DNA from: Mangrovibacter phragmitis
GTDB lineage: Bacteria; Pseudomonadota; Gammaproteobacteria; Enterobacterales; Enterobacteriaceae
DNA length: 64,000 bases
Direction: 5' to 3'
NCBI RefSeq assembly: GCF_001655675.1
Contig: NZ_LYRP01000012.1
Span: 310,001-374,000, forward strand
The translations under genes were made by a program, and so were the position numbers. Every line of letters begins with the position of its first letter. The stretch's first letter is position 1. The notes under the pieces are model-generated. The model was not told the DNA's origin, did not search any database, and was given only the letters and a program-made list of their open reading frames with translations. Of this stretch, positions 37,067 through 46,553 are shown piece after piece.

Positions 37067-38731
37067 TTACTGCGGATAAGGCACCCAATCCCCACCATTC
37101 AACCTGACCCATGGCTTATTCTGGTACTCAACCACAACCGCATTCGCGTTTTCAGATACCGGTGCAGTCTGTGGCAAACCACTGGTCAGCGCATTCCAGT
37201 CCACATGGTCAGCAACAAAGTTTTTGCCATCTAACGAACGCACTACCAGCTCAGATATGGCCAGATAGCTACTGGGGCTGTTGATCTCAATTGGCGCACC
37301 CTGATGTGGGTCCTTCATTCCAATAAATTTTACGCCTACTGGTACATGAGTGATAGATGGGCTGGGAATATCGCGCAGGCCGGACACCTGCATTTTATCG
37401 CCTCTGAGCGCAGCACCATGTTCGGGTACAACAATAACCATAACCCGACGGTTTGATTTCTCCAGTTGGGTGAGAAACGCATCCAGCTCATCAAAGAGTT
37501 TTTGGGCACGTAGCTTGTAGTCTGCTGTTTTGCTGTTACCCTGGAAATGGTTTCCGTCATGCAATGGCAACAAGTTAAAGAAGGTGGCGTTACGTTCATT
37601 ACCCGGAACAGTATTCATCCAGCGTTCTAACACCGCAGTATCATCGTAAATGGGTGAATTATCAAAAGAGAGCAGATTGACCGGCAATTTGCTTTGATCC
37701 ATCAGTGGAACAGAAACCCCGCCATTTTCCTGAACTTCTTTCAGGAAACCACCAAACTGACCGTTGTGGTCAAGCATCAGATGCATTGGGAAGCCGAGTT
37801 TCGCCAGGTTATCAAACAAGTAGCACTGTTCACCCGCTGGTTGGTACAGATTTTTATGGGCGCTTTGCCCACAACTGGCACGTAACAGGCGAATCGCTGC
37901 CGGACCACTGTATGAGGTAGCCGAGTTAAAGTTCTTAAACAGGATATCGAAATGCGACCACAGCGGATGCGCGGTAAGCCCTGTCTCTTCAATATCGGAC
38001 CACGCCAGCGAACAAATATTGATAATCAACACCTGGAAAGGCTGTGAATCTTCAGGTAACGACGCCGGGAAAGGCGTTTTACGTTTTGCTTCACTGCTGT
38101 AAAACGTGTTGAGCCAGTCGCTGATATTGGCAGAGTTGGCAGGCGCGGTTTGTGCAGGGATATCGCCAATTATCACTGGGGAACCCGAAGCTGAAGCGCT
38201 GGCCCGAACCGCCGCAGCGGGCGCTGTGGTGCCTGCTGCCGTCGCCGGAAACAATGAGATAGCAGGGCCGGCAATATTCAGCACATTGAGCCACACCATC
38301 GCCAGTACCACAAACACGGTGACGCGAATCCACTGTGAAAGGAAAAGCCAGCCAACAAAGAGCACGAAAAACGCGCCGACCATATCCCAGTTAATAAAGC
38401 GTGTCACCAGATCCAGAATGTAATCGGTACTGAATCCTGCTACTTGTGAACCCTGGCTAAGGATGCTTTCCGGGCCGGGTAACCAGGTGTCGTGCCAGAA
38501 CAAACCAAAACCAATAGGAATGGCAACCCACTGGCGGATGCGATGCAGGCGGTCAGATTTTATGGGCAGTAATAAAAAAACAAGAAATGCCAGATTTTTT
38601 AGCTCATGGAAATTCAGGTAACCCGCCCACAGCAAGCCAAATTTAACTAAAAAATAGAAGTTCCATGCCCCCGGCCCTCGCCAGGCTTGCCAGTAAGAAG
38701 AAAAAGAGGACGATGGTGTTTTATTTGTCAT
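37067..38731 (-). CDS. bcsG: BcsG cellulose phosphoethanolamine transferase
   Basis: A 554-aa inner-membrane enzyme (E. coli BcsG 559 aa) that adds phosphoethanolamine to cellulose in the periplasm. Several N-terminal membrane segments precede an alkaline-phosphatase-like domain. Zinc and catalytic elements are conserved: the Cys in NICSLAWSDIEETG, the nucleophile Ser in ATSYSGPAA, LPLHDGNHF and VVPEHGAAL. Start at 38731 (MTNKTPSSSFSSY); an upstream ATG at 38773 lies in bcsF. It overlaps the bcsF end by about 11 bases in the bcsEFG operon. Confidence 0.96.
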   Translation of the reverse strand: MTNKTPSSSFSSYWQAWRGPGAWNFYFLVKFGLLWAGYLNFHELKNLAFLVFLLLPIKSDRLHRIRQWVAIPIGFGLFWHDTWLPGPESILSQGSQVAGFSTDYILDLVTRFINWDMVGAFFVLFVGWLFLSQWIRVTVFVVLAMVWLNVLNIAGPAISLFPATAAGTTAPAAAVRASASASGSPVIIGDIPAQTAPANSANISDWLNTFYSSEAKRKTPFPASLPEDSQPFQVLIINICSLAWSDIEETGLTAHPLWSHFDILFKNFNSATSYSGPAAIRLLRASCGQSAHKNLYQPAGEQCYLFDNLAKLGFPMHLMLDHNGQFGGFLKEVQENGGVSVPLMDQSKLPVNLLSFDNSPIYDDTAVLERWMNTVPGNERNATFFNLLPLHDGNHFQGNSKTADYKLRAQKLFDELDAFLTQLEKSNRRVMVIVVPEHGAALRGDKMQVSGLRDIPSPSITHVPVGVKFIGMKDPHQGAPIEINSPSSYLAISELVVRSLDGKNFVADHVDWNALTSGLPQTAPVSENANAVVVEYQNKPWVRLNGGDWVPYPQ

Positions 38732-38918
38732 GTTTGTCTGCCCTGACAGGTGTATTACGGCGTAAAACCCCAACAGGTTTTACGTAACGCGGCTTGCCCA
38801 TAATCTGGCGTACGCGTAAATGAAGAACAGGTAACCAGCGCCTGGCACTGTAGCCCAGAGGCAGAAAAATGATGGCACACAGCACAATTAATTGAAAAAT
38901 ATCAGCAAGGCTCATCAT
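38721..38918 (-). CDS. bcsF: BcsF small membrane subunit of the cellulose complex
   Basis: A 65-aa single-pass membrane protein starting MMSLADIFQLIVLCAIIFLP, with a basic cytoplasmic tail KPRYVKPVGVLRR that closely matches E. coli BcsF (63 aa). In E. coli it recruits BcsE to the membrane and supports BcsG. Start at 38918 overlaps the bcsE stop (ATGA); upstream in-frame ATG at 38978 would extend into bcsE without homology. Confidence 0.93.
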   Translation of the reverse strand: MMSLADIFQLIVLCAIIFLPLGYSARRWLPVLHLRVRQIMGKPRYVKPVGVLRRNTPVRADKHDK

Positions 38919-40477
38919 GAGCTCTGGCCCTCCGTACTGGGTTGTAACAGGTCCAGTGGCACTGGGACTCGCCGCCACATGCGGCCAGAGTGCTCAGCAT
39001 TGACTGGCGAAGGCGTATTGTCATGGGGTGATATCGGTGTTTGCCAGTCGGTTTCAGGGATGGTGCGCATTTGTGTCAGTTCTGCGGCAATGTCGTTATC
39101 TTCGAACCAAACCACGCGGTTGGAGATAATATCGCCAACGGGTAGCGGGAAAATATGGCGCAGGGCAACATCCAGATCATTGATGCGGCAATAGGATAAA
39201 AACAACATTAGCCGGTTATTACCCAGAGTAACAAAATCGCCCATGCGGTTTGTTTTGCATAAGGTTAATAATTGCTCAACCCGCAACCCAGGCACCGGGC
39301 GCAGGGCTACCAGTACACCTTTACTGTCGTTGGGTGACATGGGGTTACTCAGTGCCGATTTAACAGCGTTGCAGAATTTATCCCATGGTTGAAAACCACG
39401 CAGGTTGAGTGGACGCAGGCTTGCGGTTAGTAATGAAATATCATCGGGTACATCGCGGGTAAAAAACTGCCCCTGAACACTTTCTATCATGTTCAGGCAG
39501 CGCGACAACGGGGCGTTATAAGGCACAATAATATTCGCGCCACAGGCCATTAACAGGCGCTCATCGGTGGCCCGTAACCCCGGATGGGTTTCACGAACAA
39601 TGAGTTTTATCACACTACCGCGTTGTTTACGCAGCGTATGAATACAGCTTGCCAGGTGGTCAATTTGCTGGTTATTTTCCAGTGCAAAGATAGCGGTGGC
39701 TGCATGGTGATGGCGGGCTTCGGTGAATACGGCTTCGTTGTCAGCAAACAGTGACCAGTATTCAGATAATATGGGGGCGCCTTCCAGAACTGCGCTATGG
39801 CTCAATATTTGCCGCTCATCACTACGCTGTTGCGGTTCATGCTTCTCTGTAAGTTTTACTGACCAGGCACGTTCACCTTTATTCAACGCAATACGTTGCC
39901 TGGCACTAACACCCATCCTGTTTAGCCAGAAAGTGACATCAAAAATATATTCTCCCTGCTCCTGGCGAACTGATGCAATTCCCGAAAGGCTTTGATGCTG
40001 ATTAGAGAGTAATGATGTGGCTTTATCTGAATTATTGTCCGGGTTGATGATGAGTAGTGCACAGTTATTCGTTTTGACCCAGCGCTTCATATTGGCAAGC
40101 CATTGTTTAATGGCGTCACCAGAAATACTCCGCCAGAAACCTTCCTTTGCAAGAAAAATGAATAAGTAGTTATCAGGAACGACTGAGCAAAGGAGATCAG
40201 AAGATAAAGAGTATAGACTATTCTTATTTGCTGGCATGCTGAATAATTGGATTTTTTCAGGACCGTGATGTTGATCTAATTCAATAACTGAGGATGCGTT
40301 TTCACCCATAGTGATAACTGCGGCCAGAGTCTGGTTACTCTGGGCTGCAAGGGTACTATTGGCAACAAGTTGCGCGTCTTCAGCCCGGTCTGTATTTACC
40401 CACCAGATTCCACCCGTGGTCATTTGTCGCAACTCATCCCAAAGTGCATGTATGCCAAATGAAAATAGTGATTCCAT
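38915..40477 (-). CDS. bcsE: BcsE cyclic-di-GMP-binding regulator of cellulose synthesis
   Basis: A 520-aa cytosolic protein (E. coli 523 aa) with a degenerate receiver-like and a degenerate GGDEF-like (GIL) region. Both cyclic-di-GMP contact motifs reported for E. coli BcsE are present: RATD (302-305) and RMGD (411-414). BcsE enhances cellulose output by stabilising cyclic-di-GMP near BcsA and the BcsRQ complex. It is the first gene of bcsEFG and is divergent from bcsR over a 169-base intergenic region that must hold both promoters. Confidence 0.95.
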   Translation of the reverse strand: MESLFSFGIHALWDELRQMTTGGIWWVNTDRAEDAQLVANSTLAAQSNQTLAAVITMGENASSVIELDQHHGPEKIQLFSMPANKNSLYSLSSDLLCSVVPDNYLFIFLAKEGFWRSISGDAIKQWLANMKRWVKTNNCALLIINPDNNSDKATSLLSNQHQSLSGIASVRQEQGEYIFDVTFWLNRMGVSARQRIALNKGERAWSVKLTEKHEPQQRSDERQILSHSAVLEGAPILSEYWSLFADNEAVFTEARHHHAATAIFALENNQQIDHLASCIHTLRKQRGSVIKLIVRETHPGLRATDERLLMACGANIIVPYNAPLSRCLNMIESVQGQFFTRDVPDDISLLTASLRPLNLRGFQPWDKFCNAVKSALSNPMSPNDSKGVLVALRPVPGLRVEQLLTLCKTNRMGDFVTLGNNRLMLFLSYCRINDLDVALRHIFPLPVGDIISNRVVWFEDNDIAAELTQMRTIPETDWQTPISPHDNTPSPVNAEHSGRMWRRVPVPLDLLQPSTEGQSS

Positions 40478-40646
40478 GGCGTCTCTCTTGAATCGAAGTG
40501 GTTACTTTCACAGTGTGCTAGCGCAGGCCTGAAAATAAACCTAACATTGAAAATAAACGGCATCAGATTTAGCATTGTAATTCAATGTCTCTCTGTGGTC
40601 ATTATCTTACGCGTTTTCCAGAGAATTCAATCGGGGAATACAACAA

Positions 40647-40847
40647 ATGTGTCCAGACGAACAAAGTCGTGAGGCAAAAGAAAAGTATCAGGTTAATGCG
40701 TTTCAAAACGATATTCAGTCTCTATGTAAGACTTTTTCATTACCTGAGTTTGATTATTCCGATATTTCCCAAAAGGAACGTTTAGCGGCAGCAATCAAAC
40801 GCTGGCCTTTGCTTGCCGAATTAGCGAAACAAACCGGGAGTGTTTAA
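40647..40847 (+). CDS. bcsR: BcsR small regulatory partner of BcsQ
   Basis: A 66-aa protein containing FQNDIQSLCKTFSLPEFDYS and ERLAAAIKRWPLLAELA, near-identical to the core of E. coli BcsR (62 aa). It forms a heterocomplex with BcsQ that binds BcsA and BcsE. Its stop overlaps the start of bcsQ by one base (TAATG), the usual bcsR-bcsQ coupling. Confidence 0.93.
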   Translation: MCPDEQSREAKEKYQVNAFQNDIQSLCKTFSLPEFDYSDISQKERLAAAIKRWPLLAELAKQTGSV

Positions 40848-41578
40848 TGGCCATTATTGGCTTACAAGGATTGCGCGGTGGCGTTGGGACCACGTCAGTG
40901 ACAACAGGGCTCGCCTGGGCGTTACAACAGCTTGAAGAATCTGTTCTGGTGATTGATTGTTCGCCAGACAATATGCTGCGCTTGTTTTTCAATGTTGAAT
41001 TCACTCATCCGGGTGGTTGGGCGCGCGCGTTACTGGATAAAAGCGTATGGTCAGAAACGGCCTGGCGCTACACTTCCCATCTGGATATATTGCCGTTTGG
41101 GCAATTGTCTCGTGAAGAGCAACAACTACTTGCCGCACAACCCGCTTATGCACAAGCGGCCGGGCAAATTATTGACAGCCTGGTAAGCCGGAATGCATGG
41201 CGCTGGATTCTGTTGGATTTACCCGCTACAGACACACCTTTCACTGAAGTTCTGACTGCACGCGTTAATCACCACCTGGTGGTTGTGAACCCGGAAGTGA
41301 ATTGCCACGTTCGTCTGCATCAGCAGGCTGTTCCGGATGGTTCACATATTTTGGTGAATAACTTGCTGGTCGCCAGCCAGATACAGGATGACATTTGGCA
41401 GATGTGGTTAAAAAGCCAGTTGGCGCTGGTTCCAATAGTACTGCATCGGGATGAGTCGATGGGGGAAACCCTGGGCGTCAGGCAACCTGTGGGCGAATAC
41501 CGCCAGGAAGCGCTCATCACGGAAGAGCTAAATACCCTGGCAAACTGGTGCCTGCTGAATTTTTCCGGGAGTGCCTGA
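40847..41578 (+). CDS. bcsQ: BcsQ-II, MinD/ParA-like subunit of cellulose operon II
   Basis: A 243-aa SIMIBI-class P-loop protein (E. coli BcsQ 250 aa). The Walker A region reads LRGGVGTTSVTTGLAWALQ: the signature lysine is Arg and the P-loop lysine is Thr, as in E. coli BcsQ. VLVIDCSPDNMLRL and ILLDLPATD follow. It pairs with BcsR to form a complex essential for secretion. It contrasts with BcsQ-I, which keeps the canonical lysines. The stop overlaps the bcsA start by one base. Confidence 0.95.
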   Translation: MAIIGLQGLRGGVGTTSVTTGLAWALQQLEESVLVIDCSPDNMLRLFFNVEFTHPGGWARALLDKSVWSETAWRYTSHLDILPFGQLSREEQQLLAAQPAYAQAAGQIIDSLVSRNAWRWILLDLPATDTPFTEVLTARVNHHLVVVNPEVNCHVRLHQQAVPDGSHILVNNLLVASQIQDDIWQMWLKSQLALVPIVLHRDESMGETLGVRQPVGEYRQEALITEELNTLANWCLLNFSGSA

Positions 41579-44208
41579 TGAGCCGCCTGTTAAGCTGTGT
41601 CTTAACCACGCCTGCAGCGGGTGCATTAAGTGCGCAGTATCGCCATTATCGCGCACACCGCACATCCCCTTTTAGTGCGGTTATTGGGTGTTTTTGGTTA
41701 AGTCTGGCGTGGTGTTTTTTCCCGTTGGAAAACGCAAACTGGCAAAGAGTACGCAGTAACTTTCGCCGTTGGTTTCCCCAGGTTAACCCGGATAAGCCGG
41801 GCCCACTGGATGTCATTCGTATCCTGATTCAGGGTTGCTGGTTGGTGGTGTTGGTGCCCGGGCATCTGTCAGGGAAGTCTGTGCAGAAATATCTGAGCCG
41901 GGCCGCGGCCTGGCGCAAGGACTATCATGACTGGTTAACGGCATTACCCGACAGAGTAAAAGCCCGGACTGAAAGCCAGTCGCAACGCCATGAGCTACGG
42001 CACATTTCACCACGGATTCGCCGTATTGCGCTGGGTGTGGTGGTGCTATTTTCTTTGACGCTGTCGATTGTGTGCATTACCCAGCCCTTTACCCCTCTGG
42101 CCCAGTTTGTCTTTTTGTTGTTGCTCTGGGGCATTGCCCTGGTCGTAAGGCGTATTCCGGGGCGCTTTCCATCACTGATGCTGATTGTGTTGTCGTTGAC
42201 GGTTTCCTGCCGTTACATTTGGTGGCGTTATACCTCAACATTGAACTGGAACGACCCGTTAAGCCTGATGTTCGGCCTGATTTTGCTGTTTGCCGAGACT
42301 TATGCTTGGTTGGTTCTGGTTATGGGGTATTTCCAGATTGCCTGGCCGCTCAATCGCCACCCGGTTCCTTTACCAAAAGACGAAAGTCAGTGGCCGGTGG
42401 TGGATATTTTTGTTCCCACCTATAACGAAGACTTAAGTGTAGTGGAAGGCACCATTTATGCTTCGTTGGGCATAGACTGGCCAAAAGATAAACTGAATAT
42501 TTGGATCCTGGATGATGGCGGCCGTGAATCATTCCGGGCCTTTGCCCAGAAAGTTGGGGTGAGATACATCGCCCGTACGTCACACGAGCATGCCAAAGCA
42601 GGGAACATTAACAATGCCCTGAAGTATGCCAAAGGCGACTTTGTGGCAATTTTTGACTGCGACCACGTACCCACCCGTTCTTTCCTGCAACTGACAGTTG
42701 GCTGGTTCTTTAAAGACAAGAAACTGGCCATGATGCAGACTCCGCACCACTTTTTCTCCCCGGACCCCTTTGAACGTAACCTGGGACGTTTCCGTAAAAC
42801 GCCAAATGAAGGCACGTTATTTTACGGGCTGGTGCAGGATGGCAATGATATGTGGGATGCAACCTTCTTCTGCGGTTCCTGTGCGGTGATTCGCCGTGGA
42901 CCACTGGATGAAATAGGCGGCATTGCTGTTGAAACAGTCACCGAAGACGCGCACACCTCATTGCGCCTGCATCGCCAGGGTTATACCTCTGCTTATATGC
43001 GTATTCCGCAGGCTGCTGGCCTGGCGACAGAAAGTTTATCTGCGCATATCGGGCAACGTATTCGTTGGGCTCGGGGGATGATCCAAATTTTCCGAATGGA
43101 TAATCCGTTGTTTGGTAAAGGCCTGAAACTGGCGCAACGGTTATGTTATGCCAATGCCATGTTGCATTTCTTATCGGGCATTCCGAGGTTAATCTTCCTG
43201 ACGGCGCCGCTGGCCTTCCTGTTATTTCATGCCTATATCATTTTCGCGCCTGCACTGATGATTGCGCTCTTTGTTCTGCCTCATATGGTGCATGCCAGCC
43301 TGACCAACTCCCGTATTCAGGGGAAATATCGCCACTCTTTCTGGAGCGAAATCTATGAAACCGTACTGGCCTGGTATATTGCGCCGCCAACGGTGGTGGC
43401 ACTGATTAACCCTCATAAAGGGAAGTTCAACGTCACCGCCAAAGGTGGGCTGGTGGAAGAAGAGTATGTGGACTGGGTAATTACCCGGCCTTATCTCTGG
43501 TTAGTCATGGTTAACCTGTTGGGTGTGGCTGTTGGGATATGGCGCATGTTCTATGGCCCTGAACATGAAGTGCTGACAGTGGTAGTCAGTCTTGCGTGGG
43601 TATTCTACAACCTGATTATTTTGGGGGGAGCTGTTGCTGTGTCGGTGGAAAGCAAACAAGTTCGCCGGGCACACCGTGTTGAAATTGCCATGCCCGCCGC
43701 TATCGCCCGGGATGACGGGCATTTATTTGCCTGTACAGTGCGCGATTATTCTGGCGGTGGGTTAGGTATTCACTTGCAGGGAACGGTGGCATTTTTGAAT
43801 GACCAAAAAGTGAACCTGCTACTTAACCGCGGTGACCAGGAATTTTTCTTTCCGGCCCGGGTGGTGCGGGTGAATGGCCAGGAACTGGGGATACAGCTCA
43901 GTGGCCTGACAACACAACAGCATATCGATTTTATTCAATGCACATTTGCCCGTGCTGATACCTGGGCCCTCTGGCAGGACAGTTTTCCTCAGGACAAACC
44001 AATGGAAAGCCTGCTGGATATCCTCAAACTGGGGTTTCGCGGGTACAGGCATCTGGCGGAGTTCACTCCGTCAGGCATGAAGGTGGTATTTCGTTCTGTA
44101 ACTACGCTGGTTGACTGGATTGTGTCGTTTATTCCACGTCGCCCCGACGCGGTAAATGAGGACGCGCGTCAGGACTCTGCTGGCTCAACAATGATGACAA
44201 TGCGATGA
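41578..44208 (+). CDS. bcsA: BcsA-II cellulose synthase catalytic subunit (E. coli type)
   Basis: An 876-aa cellulose synthase (E. coli 872 aa) with the N-terminal extension of about 145 residues missing from BcsA-I. Catalytic motifs: DDG (312-314), DCD (360-362), TED (455-457), QRIRW (493-497). The PilZ domain has RRAHR and DYSGGG. Start at 41578 (MSRLLSCVLTT) overlaps the bcsQ stop; the earlier ATG at 41548 is inside bcsQ. Overlaps bcsB by four bases. Confidence 0.97.
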   Translation: MSRLLSCVLTTPAAGALSAQYRHYRAHRTSPFSAVIGCFWLSLAWCFFPLENANWQRVRSNFRRWFPQVNPDKPGPLDVIRILIQGCWLVVLVPGHLSGKSVQKYLSRAAAWRKDYHDWLTALPDRVKARTESQSQRHELRHISPRIRRIALGVVVLFSLTLSIVCITQPFTPLAQFVFLLLLWGIALVVRRIPGRFPSLMLIVLSLTVSCRYIWWRYTSTLNWNDPLSLMFGLILLFAETYAWLVLVMGYFQIAWPLNRHPVPLPKDESQWPVVDIFVPTYNEDLSVVEGTIYASLGIDWPKDKLNIWILDDGGRESFRAFAQKVGVRYIARTSHEHAKAGNINNALKYAKGDFVAIFDCDHVPTRSFLQLTVGWFFKDKKLAMMQTPHHFFSPDPFERNLGRFRKTPNEGTLFYGLVQDGNDMWDATFFCGSCAVIRRGPLDEIGGIAVETVTEDAHTSLRLHRQGYTSAYMRIPQAAGLATESLSAHIGQRIRWARGMIQIFRMDNPLFGKGLKLAQRLCYANAMLHFLSGIPRLIFLTAPLAFLLFHAYIIFAPALMIALFVLPHMVHASLTNSRIQGKYRHSFWSEIYETVLAWYIAPPTVVALINPHKGKFNVTAKGGLVEEEYVDWVITRPYLWLVMVNLLGVAVGIWRMFYGPEHEVLTVVVSLAWVFYNLIILGGAVAVSVESKQVRRAHRVEIAMPAAIARDDGHLFACTVRDYSGGGLGIHLQGTVAFLNDQKVNLLLNRGDQEFFFPARVVRVNGQELGIQLSGLTTQQHIDFIQCTFARADTWALWQDSFPQDKPMESLLDILKLGFRGYRHLAEFTPSGMKVVFRSVTTLVDWIVSFIPRRPDAVNEDARQDSAGSTMMTMR

Positions 44209-46553
44209 AAAGAAGATTATCGTGGCTGTATGCAGTGGCCGTCGGAATAGGGATGTTACCCGGGTTCACCGCGCAGGCGGTACCAGGTAAAACTCAAATT
44301 CAGGCTGGTATTGAAGATAACGCACAAGCTGTACCTGAAAATGCAGGGCAGCCGGAAACCGTGGGTGTGGTTGAACCGGGCGTTGATCATGCGGGCGCGC
44401 CGGTTGTTGCGATTAATGCGCCAACGCGGGACGTCAAACTGGATTTCGCCCGTATCGCGCCGCCGCCGGGCAGCATGGTGTTACGTGGTGTCAATCCTGA
44501 CGGGTCGGTCGAATTCGGTATGCGTAGCGACGAAGTGGTGAACAAGGCGATGTTACACCTTGAGTACACCCCATCGCCGTCGCTGATTCCGGTTGAGTCG
44601 CAAGTGAAGGTGTACCTGAATGATGAACTGATGGATGTTTTACCCATCACGAAAGAGCAGCTTGGTAAGAAAACTCAGGCTGTCGTGCCTGTCGACCCGT
44701 TGTTTATCACCGATTTTAACCGGGTTCGTCTTGAATTTATCGGCCATTACCGTGATGTGTGTGAAAACCCGGCAAATACCACACTTTGGCTGGATGTTGC
44801 CAGGAGCAGTTATCTTGCTCTGACTTACCAAAAACTGGCTGTGCAGAATGATTTGTCACATTTCCCGGTGCCTTTCTTTGACCCGCGCGACAGCCGCCCT
44901 CTGAACTTGCCAATGGTATTTGCGCATGAGCCGGATATTGCCCAACAGCAGGCTGCCGGGATCATCGCCAGTTGGTTTGGTTCTCGCGCTGGCTGGCGGG
45001 GAAATAACTTCCCGGTGCTGTATAACGCACTGCCTGAAACAAACGCGATTGTGTTTGCCACCAATAAAGACAGGCCGGATTTTCTGAAAGATCACCCATC
45101 GGTGAAAGCGCCGGTGATTGAAATGATTAATCACCCGGATAACCCTTATGTAAAATTGCTGGTGGTGTTTGGCCGTGACGATAAAGACTTATTGCTGGCG
45201 GCAAAAGCTATCGCACAAGGAAGCCTGTTGTTCCGGGGGGACCATGTGGTGGTCGATGGGGTAACACCACTGTTACCGCGCAAACCTTATGACGCGCCGA
45301 ACTGGGTGCGCACTGACAGCCCGGTGACATTTGGCGAACTGAAAACCTACGACGAGCAACTGCAATCGACTGGCATTGAGCCTGGCCCGGTAACCGTCAA
45401 TCTTAACCTGCCGCCCGATCTTTACCTGTTGCGCAGCACCGGTATTGATATGGATCTGAAATACCGGTATACCGCACCCCCCATGCAGGACAGCTCGCGG
45501 ATGGATATTAGCCTGAATAACCAGTTCTTGCAGGCGTTTAACCTTGAGCCAAAAGATAAGAGCGGTAAGTTGCTGCTGCGTTTGCCGGTTGTTCAGGGCT
45601 TGCTGGACCGCTCGCAGGATGTCTCTATTCCGGCGTTAAAACTCGGTGCCACTAACCAGTTACGTTTCGACTTCCAGTACATGAACCCTATTCCTGGTGG
45701 AACCGTCGAAAACTGTATTACCTTCCAGCCAGTGCGTAACAGTGTGGTCATTGATGATGACTCTACCATTGATTTCTCTCACTATTACCACTTTATTGCA
45801 ATGCCGGATCTACGGGCATTTGCTAATGCCAGTTTCCCGTTCAGCCGCATGGCAGACCTCTCGCAAACCCTGGTGTTTGTTCCTGCTAAACCGACACCGG
45901 AACAGGTCACTACGTTGCTGGATGCACTGGGAACAGTCGGGGCGCAAACCGGGCTGCCTGCGGTGAATGTGCGCCTGACTGATGATGCCGGTGCCCTGAG
46001 TAAGGCGGATGACGACATCCTGCTGATTGGTCATTTGCCGGATAAGTTCAATGACGATAAACAGGTCGACTTGCTGGTCAAAGCAACCCAAAGTTGGGTG
46101 AAAACACCGCGGCGTAATAGCCGGGATGGCTTTATTTACAATGCGGATGACCGCGCGGCTGATGTAAAAACGGATATCTCGTCGCCGGGGCCTGTGGCCG
46201 CCATTATTGGATTCCAGTCGCCGTTTAATAGCCAGCGTAGTGTAGTGGCAATGTTGGCAGACAGCCCGCGTGGTTACACGTTACTCAACAACGCTCTCAA
46301 CGACAGTGGTAAACGCGCCGCAATGTTTGGTTCTGTTGCGGTGATTCGTGAGTCAGGAGTAAACAGCCTGCGCGTGGGTGATGTCTATTATGTTGGCCAT
46401 TTACCCTGGTTTGAACGCATTTGGTTCGCGTTGTCGAATCACCCGATTCTGCTGGCTATATTTGCCGCTATTAGTGTGCTGTTACTCGGTTGGGTATTGT
46501 GGCGGTTGTTGCGCATTATGAGCCGAAAACGCCTTGAACCGGATGACGAATAA
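44205..46553 (+). CDS. bcsB: BcsB-II periplasmic cellulose synthase subunit
   Basis: A 782-aa BcsB (E. coli 779 aa) with a signal peptide ending near TAQAVPGK, paired carbohydrate-binding and flavodoxin-like domains, and a C-terminal transmembrane anchor (ILLAIFAAISVLLLGWVLWRLL). It works with BcsA-II. The stop shares one base with the bcsZ start (TAATG). Confidence 0.96.
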   Translation: MKRRLSWLYAVAVGIGMLPGFTAQAVPGKTQIQAGIEDNAQAVPENAGQPETVGVVEPGVDHAGAPVVAINAPTRDVKLDFARIAPPPGSMVLRGVNPDGSVEFGMRSDEVVNKAMLHLEYTPSPSLIPVESQVKVYLNDELMDVLPITKEQLGKKTQAVVPVDPLFITDFNRVRLEFIGHYRDVCENPANTTLWLDVARSSYLALTYQKLAVQNDLSHFPVPFFDPRDSRPLNLPMVFAHEPDIAQQQAAGIIASWFGSRAGWRGNNFPVLYNALPETNAIVFATNKDRPDFLKDHPSVKAPVIEMINHPDNPYVKLLVVFGRDDKDLLLAAKAIAQGSLLFRGDHVVVDGVTPLLPRKPYDAPNWVRTDSPVTFGELKTYDEQLQSTGIEPGPVTVNLNLPPDLYLLRSTGIDMDLKYRYTAPPMQDSSRMDISLNNQFLQAFNLEPKDKSGKLLLRLPVVQGLLDRSQDVSIPALKLGATNQLRFDFQYMNPIPGGTVENCITFQPVRNSVVIDDDSTIDFSHYYHFIAMPDLRAFANASFPFSRMADLSQTLVFVPAKPTPEQVTTLLDALGTVGAQTGLPAVNVRLTDDAGALSKADDDILLIGHLPDKFNDDKQVDLLVKATQSWVKTPRRNSRDGFIYNADDRAADVKTDISSPGPVAAIIGFQSPFNSQRSVVAMLADSPRGYTLLNNALNDSGKRAAMFGSVAVIRESGVNSLRVGDVYYVGHLPWFERIWFALSNHPILLAIFAAISVLLLGWVLWRLLRIMSRKRLEPDDE

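Noticed and set aside
40478-40646. A specific operator between bcsE and bcsR
   Set aside because: The divergent region must hold promoters, but I found no palindrome or consensus element strong enough to name.
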